Assembly: GCF_964355755.1 (NCBI RefSeq)
Contig: NC_092676.1
Location: forward strand, 25,464,288-25,528,287
Direction of reading: 5' to 3'
From: Antedon mediterranea
Lineage: Eukaryota; Echinodermata; Crinoidea; Comatulida; Antedonidae
DNA: 64,000 bases
Shown: positions 46,640-57,692 of the stretch, piece after piece
Layout: each line of letters begins with the position of its first letter
Numbering within the stretch: position 1 is the first letter of the stretch
The notes under the pieces: generated by a model
Databases searched by the model: none
What the model saw: only the letters and a program-made list of their open reading frames with translations
Told to the model about the DNA's origin: nothing
Position numbers and translations under genes: made by a program

Positions 46640-49160
46640 CAGCATTATACAAACTGAAACTACACCGAATGAATGGAATGAAGGGATAATTATCCCAATA
46701 TTTTAAAAAGGAGATCGACGTGATCTCAATAATTATCGAGGTATCACACTTAATTCACGTGTTTCTAAAATTTATTATCGAATTATTGTATATAATATTT
46801 CTCAAATTTTAGATGAAAATGACATCTTTGGTGAAGTCCAATGGGGCTTTCGGACAGACAGAAGATGTGAAGACCCCATTTTTGTCTTAAAAAGCATTAT
46901 CGCCACAAGGCGTGCTGAGGGTAAAAAAAAACATTTCTTGTCTTTTTGAACTTTAAACAAGCCTTTGTTTCAGTTTGGCGATAAGGGTTAATTACTGCTG
47001 CCAAAAGAATTGGTATCCGTGGTAAACTTCTTAACTTAATAAGAAATATGTACTATGATTGATGAGTTTTGTTCAATGACTTAGAATCTGATAAGTTTAG
47101 CATTAATGAAGGAGTGAAACAAGGCTGTTCATTGTCACCAGTTCTTTTTCTATTTACATTAACGAACTAAATAAACCTAATCAAAAGTCATAAACTAGGT
47201 GTTCAAATCTATGACACACAAATAGGTGCAATATTCTTTGCTGATGACGTGGTTTTTAATCGGTGACAATGAGTCAGAACTTGTGAAACTACTTAAAGTA
47301 GCAAGTGATTATTCACAAAAATGGAAATTAGAGTTTAATTTTGACAAATCAAATGTGCTCAGATCACAGGGCAAAGAGTTAATCCACATAGAACATGGAG
47401 CCTTGGTAATCATTATATAACAGAAATAGAAAGGTATAAATATCTTGGTGTAATAATATTACGTTCATACAGATTCAGACAATATCGTTACAATTTGTTT
47501 TGTTTTTTGGGCCTATTGTAAACCAAGTGTTTTAAAATTACTTATATAAAAAATCCTGTACCCTAATCTTAAATACAGTTACATATTACAAATAAGGGAT
47601 AATAACTCTTAACTTTTGTTGAAAAATAAAGCATTTTGGATAAGTAGTTTTTTAGCAACTGTAATTTTAGTTTTAATGTTACATTCTGACTGCTCAGGAA
47701 AGGTTTGGCGACTTCGAAAAATTTCCCCTATCCTTTAACACTATCCGGTCACTGACAAACCAAAACACTGCTTCAAAAAAGGGGCTGTGCCGACGAAGTA
47801 TCTGAACCAATCACATTTTACATTAGGTCATTAGAAAGCTTGATTGATTAGCTTTTGCATGGTGGAACAGCCAATATCATTAGATAACTAGGTCAAACGT
47901 TATGAACGTTTTTGTAAAAATCTCAACAAATTGGCAGAACAAGCCTATTCTTTAAAACAGGGCAATTTTCAAATCGTCTAACTTTAAAAATCAATGCCGA
48001 CGAAGTTTTTTTAAATTAAAATATTAAAAAATGTTTAAAATAACATGATATTGTAGGTACTTAATTAGGCATTACAATGTCGAAACAGCCATAAAAATCG
48101 GTCAATTAATAACAAAGTTACATTGAAAAAACCTCCAAAAAATAGCTGTTTTTTGGTGATTTCATGCCGTTTAGCGGAAATCGCCCGGATTTGGGTATAT
48201 AAAACAAATAATAAAAAAAGGAAATAGGATAATAGCCTATAGCTTTCCTCTATTATAAACAATCAGAATGATTTTAATAGGGTATAGCATACTACGGTAA
48301 TCTTTTATGGAGAACAAGGACTACCAACAATTAATTACGCCTCTGCAATATGGTTATGTAACTTAAAAGGCTCACTAAATAAGTTAGAAAATTTACAATA
48401 CCAAATGGCTTTGAATGCACCAAGAAACGTTGATGGTGACCTATGATGGGAGACACTCTACACCATTCAAAATAAGTTTGGGATGTCCTACTTTAACAGA
48501 ATTAAAAATATGGACGACCAAATGTGTCAAAAACTCCTATGTAAATCTATAATGGATGTAGAAGCTAAGGTGAAATGGAAGTGGATTAACCATATCAAAG
48601 ATTTATTATGTAAATTTGATTTAGGAAATAAGTTTAATTTAAATCCGGAAAGTCAATGGTTTAAGAGTTTTACACATGCCAACTCTCTAGAAAATATTAA
48701 GGAATGGTTAAAAGGTGCATAAACAAAGTCAACCCTCTCCGAATATTTGAAATATAAACACTAACCTAAAGCAGAGACATACATGCTTGATATGGTGAAT
48801 TTTGATTCCATTAGTTTAAAGTTTAAAGCGAGGTCTAACTCTCTTGATTTAGAAGGTAGATAAAATACATGGTCAGAAAATGAGCCTGGTTTTTGCAAGC
48901 TATGCAACAATCAGGTAATTTAAACTACAGACCATTTTCTACTTGAATGTTCAAACCTTAAAAATGTAAGAGATACACATTTTAACTAAAAATTGATTTA
49001 TTGTATTGTTGTTGATACATTCTGGGAGAATTTTAGAAGTGGTACAATCGACTACCAAAATCATATTTCCATTTGAGAGAATAGGTGAAATTGTAGACAA
49101 TCACTGTAAACAATACTTAGCTGCTGCATGGAGACATAGAAAGACTACACTTATATAATT
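46640..49160 (+). mobile_element. degenerate LINE (reverse transcriptase), copy 1
   Basis: Broken plus-strand frames encode NYRGITLNSRVSKIYYRII, FGEVQWGFRTDRRCEDPIF, GVKQGCSLSPVLFL-like text, the catalytic FFADDVVF near 47240, and a C-terminal part (MSYFNRIKNMDDQMCQKLL, 48483-48722) followed by a zinc-knuckle-like CKLCN (about 48895). Many stops and shifts are present. An unrelated AT-rich stretch (about 47500-48290) interrupts it. It ends near a TA microsatellite at 49150-49180. It differs from the 18838-21125 LINE. Confidence 0.75.
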
Positions 49161-51198
49161 ATATATATAATATATAAATGTTTACCGCCCACCATATTAT
49201 CTACTAACTTTTATTTTACCATTTATCTAATTCAATAATATATATATTATATATATTTTTTTTAATTTTGTTTTCTTTCTCCAAAATTATATAATCTAAC
49301 CTAAATCTAAATTAAATAATATAAATAAATAATACAGTACGAAAAATAAGTCTAAATAATATAATAAAAATAGTATCACGTTTAATTAAATTACAAATAA
49401 CTATTAAAATTAAATATAATAAGAACAAATAATCATATAACAGTTGCATTTATTTTAATAACAACAGTATATTAAAATTAATTATCAATTATATTTTTTA
49501 ATAACAATAAAGATAATATTCGCTTTAAACTTGAAAATATTAATAATACTGACAACAAAAATAATGATAATAAATAGATAATAAAATTAACTCCATCATA
49601 TAGGTCATATAGATTGTTCGATTTGTAAGATTATCTTGTTTTTACTATTTCATTTTACTTGCATAATTCGCTTCTTATTTAAGACTTAAATGTCTTTTCT
49701 TTGTGTGTTTATATTGCCTTATAAACGTGTGCCGCTGATACAAAAGCGTTTGTTCAATAAAAGTTTTAGGTTTTTAGCATCATACTTATAAAATAATTGT
49801 AAACTCGGATCGAATGACCTTTAACAGTCCAATAGGAATATTGTGTAAACATAGCAAACGATAAAGCAAATATCAATACATTAACTTTAAAGCAATCTGT
49901 CTTTGAACTCAGTTTATGATTACAAATGGATTGTTTCAAAAATTTACCAAAAAAAGATAGGCCTAATTTGATGATTGGAGTGTTGGTTTTCTTGCTAATC
50001 ATTTTATATGTATTTGTCAAACGTTCCGCCTACTAATAGTAAATATATTGGTTTGCTTTTGGACTCATTAGGTTCATAGTTACCACCTTTATAAAGAGTA
50101 TCTGACTAAACAAAAAAGGTAGATGAAACTCCCTAAAAACAAAATGTTAAATATAACGTTGAGAGGAATACGGTGTGAGTAAAAGAAACTAGATTTAATT
50201 CATCCCTATGACGAATTATAAGTTATATGCATTGATTTAAATAAGGATAATTTAATTTTTAAAAGATAGTAATTCATTGATTTTGTCAGAATTTATAATT
50301 AGTAAAGAAAGATAAAATCTTGTTGCCGCAAACTCTGAACATCGAGCCACAATACACAACCAGAGATCCTTCCGCGTACGTCGTAAACAATTATGCATAT
50401 AGATAATTACAATAATGAAAACATAAATCACTTTTCTCAAAATTTCATTATAAATCATACGTATAACTTATGCACTAAAAAATCAAATTGAACAAATGCG
50501 GATATAAAACAAAATATTTATTCGTAAACGCGATCTCGGTACCACGAATATTATTAGACGTGATCAATTTGGAATATTGACATTCATTAGAATTTAAAAA
50601 ATGTCTACTTTGTACACCAATGTATCATATATAATAATTGTCATAGTATGTCTAAAACAAGCACAATTCCATTCATTCGGTTGTCACTCGTGACTTCATC
50701 TCCTGCAATACATGACTAATGTAAAATAATTCATCAATTATTAATAAACAATACAATATCAGTATTACTTTTTGGTACTAGAGGTCAAATGAAAATAAGA
50801 TCGAATTGTTTACCTTACCTTACCCTTTGTACGCCAAAATTGTACAAGATATCTACAAATTAGGCTTTACAAATAAATTTTAAAAATGGAGGTCCCCTTT
50901 TATTCCGAGAAGCTTTAAGAGATTTAAAAATGGCATGTTTACACAAATAATTGTTTATCGTGACGTGGAAATTTGAAGAAAACAATCTAACTGTATCAGC
51001 TTTATAAAGCAAGTTTTTATTATGTGAATAATATTTAAAAAAATGTGAGATTGAATGTGCTTAGATAATAGGTACACAAAATCTGTACGTAAGAGAAAGA
51101 TCTGCCGACATTCAGAAAATAGAAATTGAGAATAGGAAGTCTGGTGATAGCTTTTGCAATGTGAAATTTCATTACTTGCAGATGAATCATACATATAT
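49161..51198. other. AT-rich intergenic, no gene seen
   Basis: Long runs of A/T with TA and TTA microsatellite-like segments around 49160-49600. No supported reading frame or RNA gene. The 3' UTR of the minus-strand RING gene must lie at its right end. Confidence 0.5.
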
Positions 51199-52099
51199 TC
51201 ACCAATTGAAATTTATACTATCTATATCTTCATAACTTAGGCCTAGATAATAATAAAACGGTATTCCGTTGTTTCCTCTATCTCCTGCAGCTTCACCCTC
51301 CTCATCCTGCTGCTGCTCTTCTTCTTCACCCTGCTGCTCCTCTTCACCATCCTGCTGCTGCTCCTCCTCACCCTCCTCTGGTTGATGAACAGAATGAAGA
51401 TGAATGAATGATGTCCAGACAATTTCTGTCAACCGATTTCGTCTTCGGAATGGATTCATTAGTGCTAAAAACTTTGTTTTAATCCCCTTTCTGTTTTTCT
51501 TTTTTATTCTTATTTTAAGATTTGTTATTGTCTTAGCTCGAGCCTTTAAATCTCTTTCAACACTGGATACTTCTGTAATCCTTTGTGTAAGCGTACTTTC
51601 AAGATTTTGTAGTTGTTGAGTAACGTTTTGTAATTCATTTTTTAGTTCGTCCCTCGTTCTTGCAAGGTCTTCAATTTGTATAGCTCGGGCATCTGAATTT
51701 GTCATCATCTCATCCATCATTAATTTAATTTCATTTAGGCCTTGTTCATTTTCTACCTTGTTAAGAGCATCTTTCAGTCTTTCAATGTTCATGTTGTTTC
51801 TAGTAAAAGTTCGCCCTGATTTCTATAGCTTTAATCAAGCATTCCTTAGCGTTATTAACCAAAAAATCGGGTGGAAGTTCTTCTAAACCATTCATTGGAA
51901 TTTGGGTTTCCCTTCTACACAAAGCACATTCAATTGTGAATTCATTAGGGTCCTCTCTACATTCTTCATATTGAATTATGCATTTTAAGCAAAACGAGTG
52001 TCCACACAAAAGACGTTTAGGCTGTTCCATTTGCTCCAAACACATTTTACATTGAGTAATCTCCTTTAAAAATGTAATTGGGTCGTCTGGCTCTGCCAT
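51199..52099 (-). CDS. RING finger / coiled-coil protein, frame-interrupted
   Basis: The first frame (52099-51800) begins MAEPDDPITFLKEITQC and holds a C3HC4 RING: CKMC, CGHSFCLKC, CALC. It stops at a TAG at 51800-51802. The second frame (51792-51199, shifted by one base) starts MNIERLKDALNKVENEQG and holds a long coiled coil, a basic segment (KIRIKKKNRKGIK) and NPFRRRNRLTEIVW. It then runs into a Glu/Gln-rich stretch from CTC/CTG-type repeats (51290-51370). The two frames look like one gene split by an indel near 51805, or by an unrecognised small intron ('cttttactag' resembles an acceptor). No B-box is present. A RING with coiled coil suggests an E3 ligase of TRIM-like type. It is divergent from the next gene. 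Confidence 0.7.
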
Positions 52100-52657
52100 G
52101 TTGTACTTACTTACGATTTAAACTTTTAGCCCTTATATAATAACTTTATAGGGAGCTGACCTGCTTTCTTCGGTAAAAACAGTAACCAGTCAAATTGATT
52201 AACGGACAACCACGTTTCGTACGTCTCACCACGTTTCAATACAGTTTAATTATTCTGTGTTATTTCCACCACGATACATTTCCGCGCCTATATTTTGTAA
52301 GCATCAGTTTAGGTATCAGTTCGTAGACAAAGATTGTCATCTAGAATAAACAAGGTCTTCCTTTTATTTATTATCAATGATGTGATTATTTATCAAAAGA
52401 CAAAACTTATCTGTTACTGTCCATCGGTTTCCTACCCTAAAAAACTTTCCATCGGGTAAATCCACTTGAATGTTGGATATTTGAAGATGAATATGCGTCT
52501 TTTAAACACCCCCATTTGTAATGGGTTCGTCGGTGCATGTCATTTCGTGAGTGGCTGGCCGCCACAACAATAAAACAGGTCAGATAAAAGATCTCTGAAT
52601 ACAATTTTCGGCATCGATTATTGTTTTCGACTTTCGACAATTCATTTTCACGTCAAA
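52100..52657. promoter_or_regulatory. shared intergenic promoter of two divergent RING genes
   Basis: 558 bp separate the two start codons. TTATATAA at 52133-52140 lies about 35 bases upstream of the minus-strand ATG and could be its TATA box, placing transcription start almost at the ATG. A TATA-like 'gataaaag' at 52582-52589 could serve the plus gene. Joint regulation is inferred from the arrangement only. Confidence 0.45.
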
Positions 52658-53785
52658 ATGTCAACATACGCGGATTCGGAGGAATTGGTTAGATTTTCTA
52701 CAATATGTTCAATGTGCCGTGAAACAAAGGTAGATCCCAGACTTCTTGAATGTGGTCATTCGTTTTGCTGTAATTGTTTAGATCAGAAACATAAAACCAT
52801 GCAAAAGGCGAGTAAATCATTCTTTGCTGTCGATACTAACATAAGGTGTGTTGTTTGTCACAGTTCAAGTATAATTCCTAAAAAGGGTGCTAAGGAACTT
52901 CAACAGCCTAATTTGGTTGCTACCGCAACTGAATGTTTTAATATAGCTCAGCAAAATGCATTCATTTTTGTTAAACCTCCAGCATGCAGAAACCCTCTTC
53001 ATAAAGATGTCTTGTGGTGTGAAACATGCATGGTTTACATATGCAGTAGGTGTTCACATAGGCCTAGGCGAGAAGATCATAATCAGTACTGCCACTTTAG
53101 TTCAAATATCGATTTCTTAGAGGCCCATGAAAAGGTGAAACAAAGAATACGCAAAATTGAAAGAGAAAATAAACTATTAAAAGAGTCCAATGAATCAATA
53201 GGACAAGAAAATGAACAAAGGGCCAGGCAACAAGTACAAGAACTTCAACGATTGAAAACACAGAGCGACAGTGACTTACAAATGGCCAGGCAACAAGTAC
53301 AAGAACTTCAACGATTGAAAACACAGAGCGATAGTCACTTACAAATGGCCAGGCAACAAGTACAAGAACTTCAACAATTGAATGAACAAACCGAGAGTGA
53401 CTTTAAAAACGCTTATGAAAGAATACAACATGTTGATTTAACGTTGGAACAAGTAAACCAGCTTAGAGACAATTCTGAAACACAAACTAGAGACATACAC
53501 GATCTTGAACAAATAAAAGAACAAAACAACAGTGTAGTACAAAACGTAAAACAAAAAATAGAAGATCTTGAAAGTAAGATGGAAGAAATTAACCTGAAAA
53601 CTTCCAGTCTTAAAGAAGATTCTGATGCCCAAAATAAAAATTTAGAAATTCTTGAAAGAAAGCAAGAACAAATTGAATTACAAGAGCACACTCAAAAAAG
53701 AAAAAAGAAAATAAATGTTTTTTCTGGAGCGAGAAATCGATTCCGAAGACGAAGACATAATTCTTTCGATGATTTCGTTTGGTGA
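52658..53785 (+). CDS. RING / B-box / coiled-coil (TRIM-like) protein, single exon, 375 aa
   Basis: An intact uninterrupted frame from ATG (context 'gtcaaaATGTC'). RING: CSMC, CGHSFCCNC and CVVC within residues 18-75. B-box2-like: CRNPLHKDVLWCETC, CSRC, then His residues at about 115-150. From about 160 to 350 a long coiled coil rich in Gln and Glu contains three near-identical 21-residue repeats. The C-terminus is basic and aromatic: SGARNRFRRRRHNSFDDFVW. There is no NHL, SPRY or filamin domain, so it is a short TRIM-like (RBCC only) protein, probably a ubiquitin ligase; substrate and role are unknown. The lack of introns suggests a retrogene origin or a lineage-specific single-exon family. 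Confidence 0.88.
   Translation: MSTYADSEELVRFSTICSMCRETKVDPRLLECGHSFCCNCLDQKHKTMQKASKSFFAVDTNIRCVVCHSSSIIPKKGAKELQQPNLVATATECFNIAQQNAFIFVKPPACRNPLHKDVLWCETCMVYICSRCSHRPRREDHNQYCHFSSNIDFLEAHEKVKQRIRKIERENKLLKESNESIGQENEQRARQQVQELQRLKTQSDSDLQMARQQVQELQRLKTQSDSHLQMARQQVQELQQLNEQTESDFKNAYERIQHVDLTLEQVNQLRDNSETQTRDIHDLEQIKEQNNSVVQNVKQKIEDLESKMEEINLKTSSLKEDSDAQNKNLEILERKQEQIELQEHTQKRKKKINVFSGARNRFRRRRHNSFDDFVW
53221..53409 (+). repeat. 63-bp in-frame triplication in the coiled coil
   Basis: Three copies of a 63-bp unit encode ARQQVQELQRLKTQSDSDLQ and one more residue. The first two copies are nearly identical and the third is diverged at its end. Twenty-one residues are exactly three heptads, so the repeat lengthens the coil without changing its register. 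Confidence 0.9.
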
Positions 53786-53951
53786 AGACAGCTTGTGCGG
53801 CAAGATGCGGAGCAATCAAAACTCAAACAGTAGCCTACATTGTATTACAAATTCACGTGTAGATCTCAGTAAATTATCACATTTTGTAAATTTCAGAACA
53901 AACAATTTAGGTTCTTTGGATTTTTAGGCCATAATGTTGAGTAAATGAGTA

Positions 53952-53957
53952 AATAAA
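53952..53957 (+). terminator. candidate poly(A) signal of the TRIM-like gene
   Basis: AATAAA about 167 bases after the TGA at 53783-53785, followed by AT-rich and then T-rich sequence (54056-54069). Confidence 0.5.
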
Positions 53958-53959
53958 GT

Positions 53960-55700
53960 AATAAACTCCCAATTCTAAACTTGTTTTCAAGATTTAATGT
54001 AACATTATCGGAGTTTAATAATCAAATCTAGCTAAACCATGTACGCCTACAGTTGTTTTTTTTTTTTTTCAGTCTTTTTGCAATTGTGTGAGCTGGGACA
54101 AATATTTATTAGAAAGTCGATTGATTAAATATGTATAATTTAGTTAAATTGAAGTTTCCATGTTGTTTGTAATAATTGGAAGCTACAATTACGTTGTTAG
54201 TATTCTTTTAAATACGATGTCAGCAGACGTTTTATTGTTGTTGTTTCCGGCGCGGAAAATATGGGTGCACACTGAAAGGCGGAAAAAACGATGGCAGCTC
54301 ATTATTTCACTTTTTAAACAATACAAAAATGTATAATTACAAACATCATGTAGACCTTTCTTTTAAAACTATTTATCAATGTTGTTGATTCGTCTATTTG
54401 TTTTTAAAATATTTTTATATAGTTTATTTTATATCATTGTTGTTACTTTGAGAGTACGGAACCTGTACTCTTGTTATAGTGATTAGGTTCACTTTTAGGT
54501 TCCTGCCTACTCCCTTAGTTTCTGTGTTTTTTTTGTTTGTAACTGGTTTTTGGCAATAAATAATAATAATAAAAATAATAAGAGTAAAAGAAATTAGAAA
54601 TGTTAGGATATTTTTTTGTTTAACGAAAATGTCGGTAGGAAATTGTATTTTATCGGAAGATTATTCAAAATAAGTAAGGTATGCTTTTCAATCAAATTTT
54701 AGAATTAATAAATTGATACTCAACTGTATATGAAGATAACTTTTATTGACTATTATATTCCTTTTTCTCTGTGTTAGTTTCAACATCTTGCAAGCATGTC
54801 ATCGTATGAGTATTAACTAATAAATTAAATTTAACCCCATTATAGATAAGCCGATAGTTTGAATTAATCACGAGGCATATACTGACAGTATTAATTCGTA
54901 ATTAATTTCTGTAATTTTTGGAAAGTGCCATTAAACGTTAGAGTTAAATCAATTAACCCATATCAGGATTACTGTACATTGGTCCAATTGTTTTTTCCCC
55001 ATTAGACTGCACGCATCCGTACTGGGGTATCAAAATGACTGTAATTGCACTGGAAATGTTTAAAGTTTAAAACATTATCCGCCATCCCTGGAAGGAGGTT
55101 GGAGGGTTTGGGTGGGGGAGTAATGGCGTTTCAAAATTACCGGAATCAGTATACGAATGTTTTAAATACATTGAAAACTGCCAGGGAGAGGTTGTGGGTT
55201 GTGACGGTAATGGAGTATCAACATCGCCAGAATTACTCTGAATTTGTTTACAGTTGTCCAGGTAAGCTGAAATTTTTTTCTCTATAGGCCCGTGTATGGC
55301 CGCAAATCGCATTTCCGGCTAATCTCTTTTGTTTATGAACTATATAATTTGGTATAATTTCCTGTCCGATTTAGTTGGGAAACGGAAACTCATAGTCCCA
55401 AAGTCGTCATTTCATAAATCTTACTTTGTATAAAAGTACTATGTGGTTTATTCGAGTATAATGTGCATATTCATTATAATTGAACCTAACGATATTGCAA
55501 CAAGTGATCTATAAATTGTGAACTTGCCGGTACTGTCAACAGATAAAGTGATAAAATGTCTAGATTAAAAACTAATGGCGTCAATTATGATTTCGCTTTT
55601 GATTAGGTTTAATCACAAACTATAATGTTTGTGACTTCGTAAGAATTTACAAAGTTAAGTTGTGTTCAGGCCCACCATCGGAAACTCACAAGACAAACAT
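53960..55700. other. intergenic, no gene seen
   Basis: AT-rich. Open frames at 55045-55312 exist on both strands but have no coding signature. Nothing else was recognised. Confidence 0.45.
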
Positions 55701-55739
55701 ATACACAAGATGCTCTACATAAACAAAGTCTTATTACAA

Positions 55740-55830
55740 GTCTTTGGGAGTGGAGTTTGTCCTTAGAAAAAATCCTGACATGTGACGGGACTTGAACCCA
55801 GGACCTTTGGAGTGTTTGTTTTTTGTTTGA
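55740..55830 (-). repeat. possible tRNA-derived SINE remnant
   Basis: On the minus strand 'gtcctgggttcaagtcccgt' contains a good RNA polymerase III B box (GGTTCAAGTCC), as in tRNA T-arms. No A box or cloverleaf can be completed upstream, so this is at best a truncated SINE. Confidence 0.35.
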
Positions 55831-55984
55831 TTGTTTGTTTTATTGTTTGTTGTCCATGGTCAATATCTCATTGCTATGAGAATGTACATGTAATTTCCAG
55901 ACCATATGCACTGATTATTAGTATGTACCTAACTGTGTTCGTAGGGAGTACAAATAAATGAATGTTTATGATTTTTGAATAGGA

Positions 55985-56640
55985 AGTGTGCTCCACGAAA
56001 AAATGTTTGTACCAGCTATAGGTTAAATGTCAAAAATAAGGTGTTTTTAAACATTTTGTGTATTTCTGTTGTATTAGAGCAAATATGATTATATATATTG
56101 CGAGAAATTTGAGACTAAAATTATAACTTTCTGACTAGTGATTGCTGAGATATTGATTTGGCTATTTTCTTGACCAATGGTCAAAAATAAAGTTTCACAG
56201 TCATTTTTGGCAAAAGTTGTCCATTAAAAGGAATAGAAATATGTATATTCTGAGTATTTTGACACCAACTATGACCATATCCACCCACAAATTTCTGAGA
56301 TATGAAAAGTGTGCTCCAAGCCAAAAATATTTTTGCCGGCTATATGTCAAAGGTCAAAATTAAGGGTTTATTGACAGTTTTATGATTTTTATTACATTAG
56401 ATCAAATATAAACATATACTTTGCGAGTAATTTGAGACCACAATTATCACTTTCTGACCACTGGTTGCTGAGATATTTATATGGCCAATTTATTGATCAG
56501 TGGTCAGAAAAAGGGTTTCTGTCCACTTTTGGCAAAAGTTTGCCATTAGATTGAATAGAAATATGGGTCTTCTGAGTAATTTGGTACAAAAAATATTCCA
56601 ATACACCCAGTAGTTAGACCAAGTTACGCAAAGTCTTAAC
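55985..56640. repeat. degenerate tandem duplication, unit about 320 bp
   Basis: Two diverged copies, each with 'gtgtgctcca', an '(c)agctatag'-type segment, 'tttgagac...aaattat', 'actttctgac' and 'gctgagatat'. Non-coding and of unknown origin. Confidence 0.6.
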
Positions 56641-56699
56641 TTTGACCATATTGACCTTTTGGCCCTTGTACTGACCGAGCATCCCAATTTTTTTTCGAC

Positions 56700-56870
56700 C
56701 AACAGCAAAAAATTGATTTGTATTGATATAAGGAAGCAAAAAAACATTGTTGGCATAGTTTGCTAGAGGGTGCAGGTAAACCCCTTATGGCTCCCCAACT
56801 ATACGTAGGTCGCACAACAGCATCTTGATACTACTGTACTTTATTCCTCTCTTTAAAGTGTTTTTTCTGT
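56700..56870. repeat. 160-bp block duplicated at 59379-59540
   Basis: 'gatttgtattgatataagga' through 'gatactactgtactttattc' occurs here and at 59379-59540 with a few mismatches. In each case it precedes a truncated NHL copy, so it marks the left part of one duplicated block. Confidence 0.8.
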
Positions 56871-57140
56871 TCTTTTTTTTTATTTTTTATTCCAACTTTT
56901 ATCTACTGGTTTTATATATATTTTGTATTTCTTTATTGTCTAATTAATTTATTTTCTTTATTTATATATTTTTTTTTTTTTTCTTCTCTTATTTAAATAT
57001 TTTGTAAAGGCAATCCCGTCACAAGATTGTAATCTTTTTGGGATTTGCCTTCGTCCATTTTCTTGTTTTATCACTTGCCATTTTGTTTATGTTACTTTTG
57101 TCTTTTGGACGTGAATAAATGTTCCTTGAATTGAATTGAA

Positions 57141-57692
57141 AAATAATAAATTTGAAGAAATATCTCAATTTGGCAAACAAATATTGAAAGTCCTCCCTAA
57201 ATGTTTAACGGTAAACAATGATATTCTTATACGTAGCAGAGGCACACAGTGTTTTTAATTTCGATATTGACGATGGTAACCTTCTGGGTAAGATAGGTTC
57301 AAAGGGTAGTGAAGAAGGACAACTGTATATTCCACAATATGTCACCCTAATAAGGGAAGGTAATTTAATGATTACTGAGTCTGGTAATAATAGAATACAA
57401 CTGTTTGATGCAAATGGTACGTATTTAGAAACACATATTGATCCGGGCGAAGAAGATGGGAAAGTCCTTTGTGTATAGTAATGGACACGGATGAAAATAT
57501 AATTGTATCCAGTGCTCATAAACTACAATTATTTGATAAAAAATGGTGTTTTTGTCAAACGAATAGATAATAAAGATGATGGAATTTGATGAAATTAAAT
57601 TTCCATGCGGCATTACAATAATCGCTAATAGACCAAGACGACTGACAATTGCAAACTTAGGAGAAAATAATGTTAAAATATTTAATTACTAA
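57141..57692 (+). pseudogene. truncated NHL-repeat copy B
   Basis: Matches the 3' half of the 43261-45016 gene from 44462 on. Visible are EEISQFGKQILKVL, HSVFNFDIDDGNLLGKIGS and ITESGNNRIQLFDANGTYLE, with the same end NLGENNVKIFNY. Lesions: the region around the NETRVLYVADIEAH equivalent is shortened with frame loss, seven bases are missing after GEEDGKV (giving an early TAG), and one A is inserted in a poly-A. B-box, coil and filamin parts are missing. Confidence 0.85.

Noticed and set aside
51800-51815. Programmed ribosomal frameshifting in the minus RING gene
   Set aside because: No slippery heptamer with a clear downstream structure; an indel or unrecognised intron is simpler.
55045-55312. 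Overlapping frames on both strands of about 80 residues
   Set aside because: No domain, no splice signals, low-complexity G-rich start; likely chance.
55740-55830. tRNA gene
   Set aside because: Only the B box is convincing; no A box or foldable cloverleaf, so listed as a possible SINE remnant.
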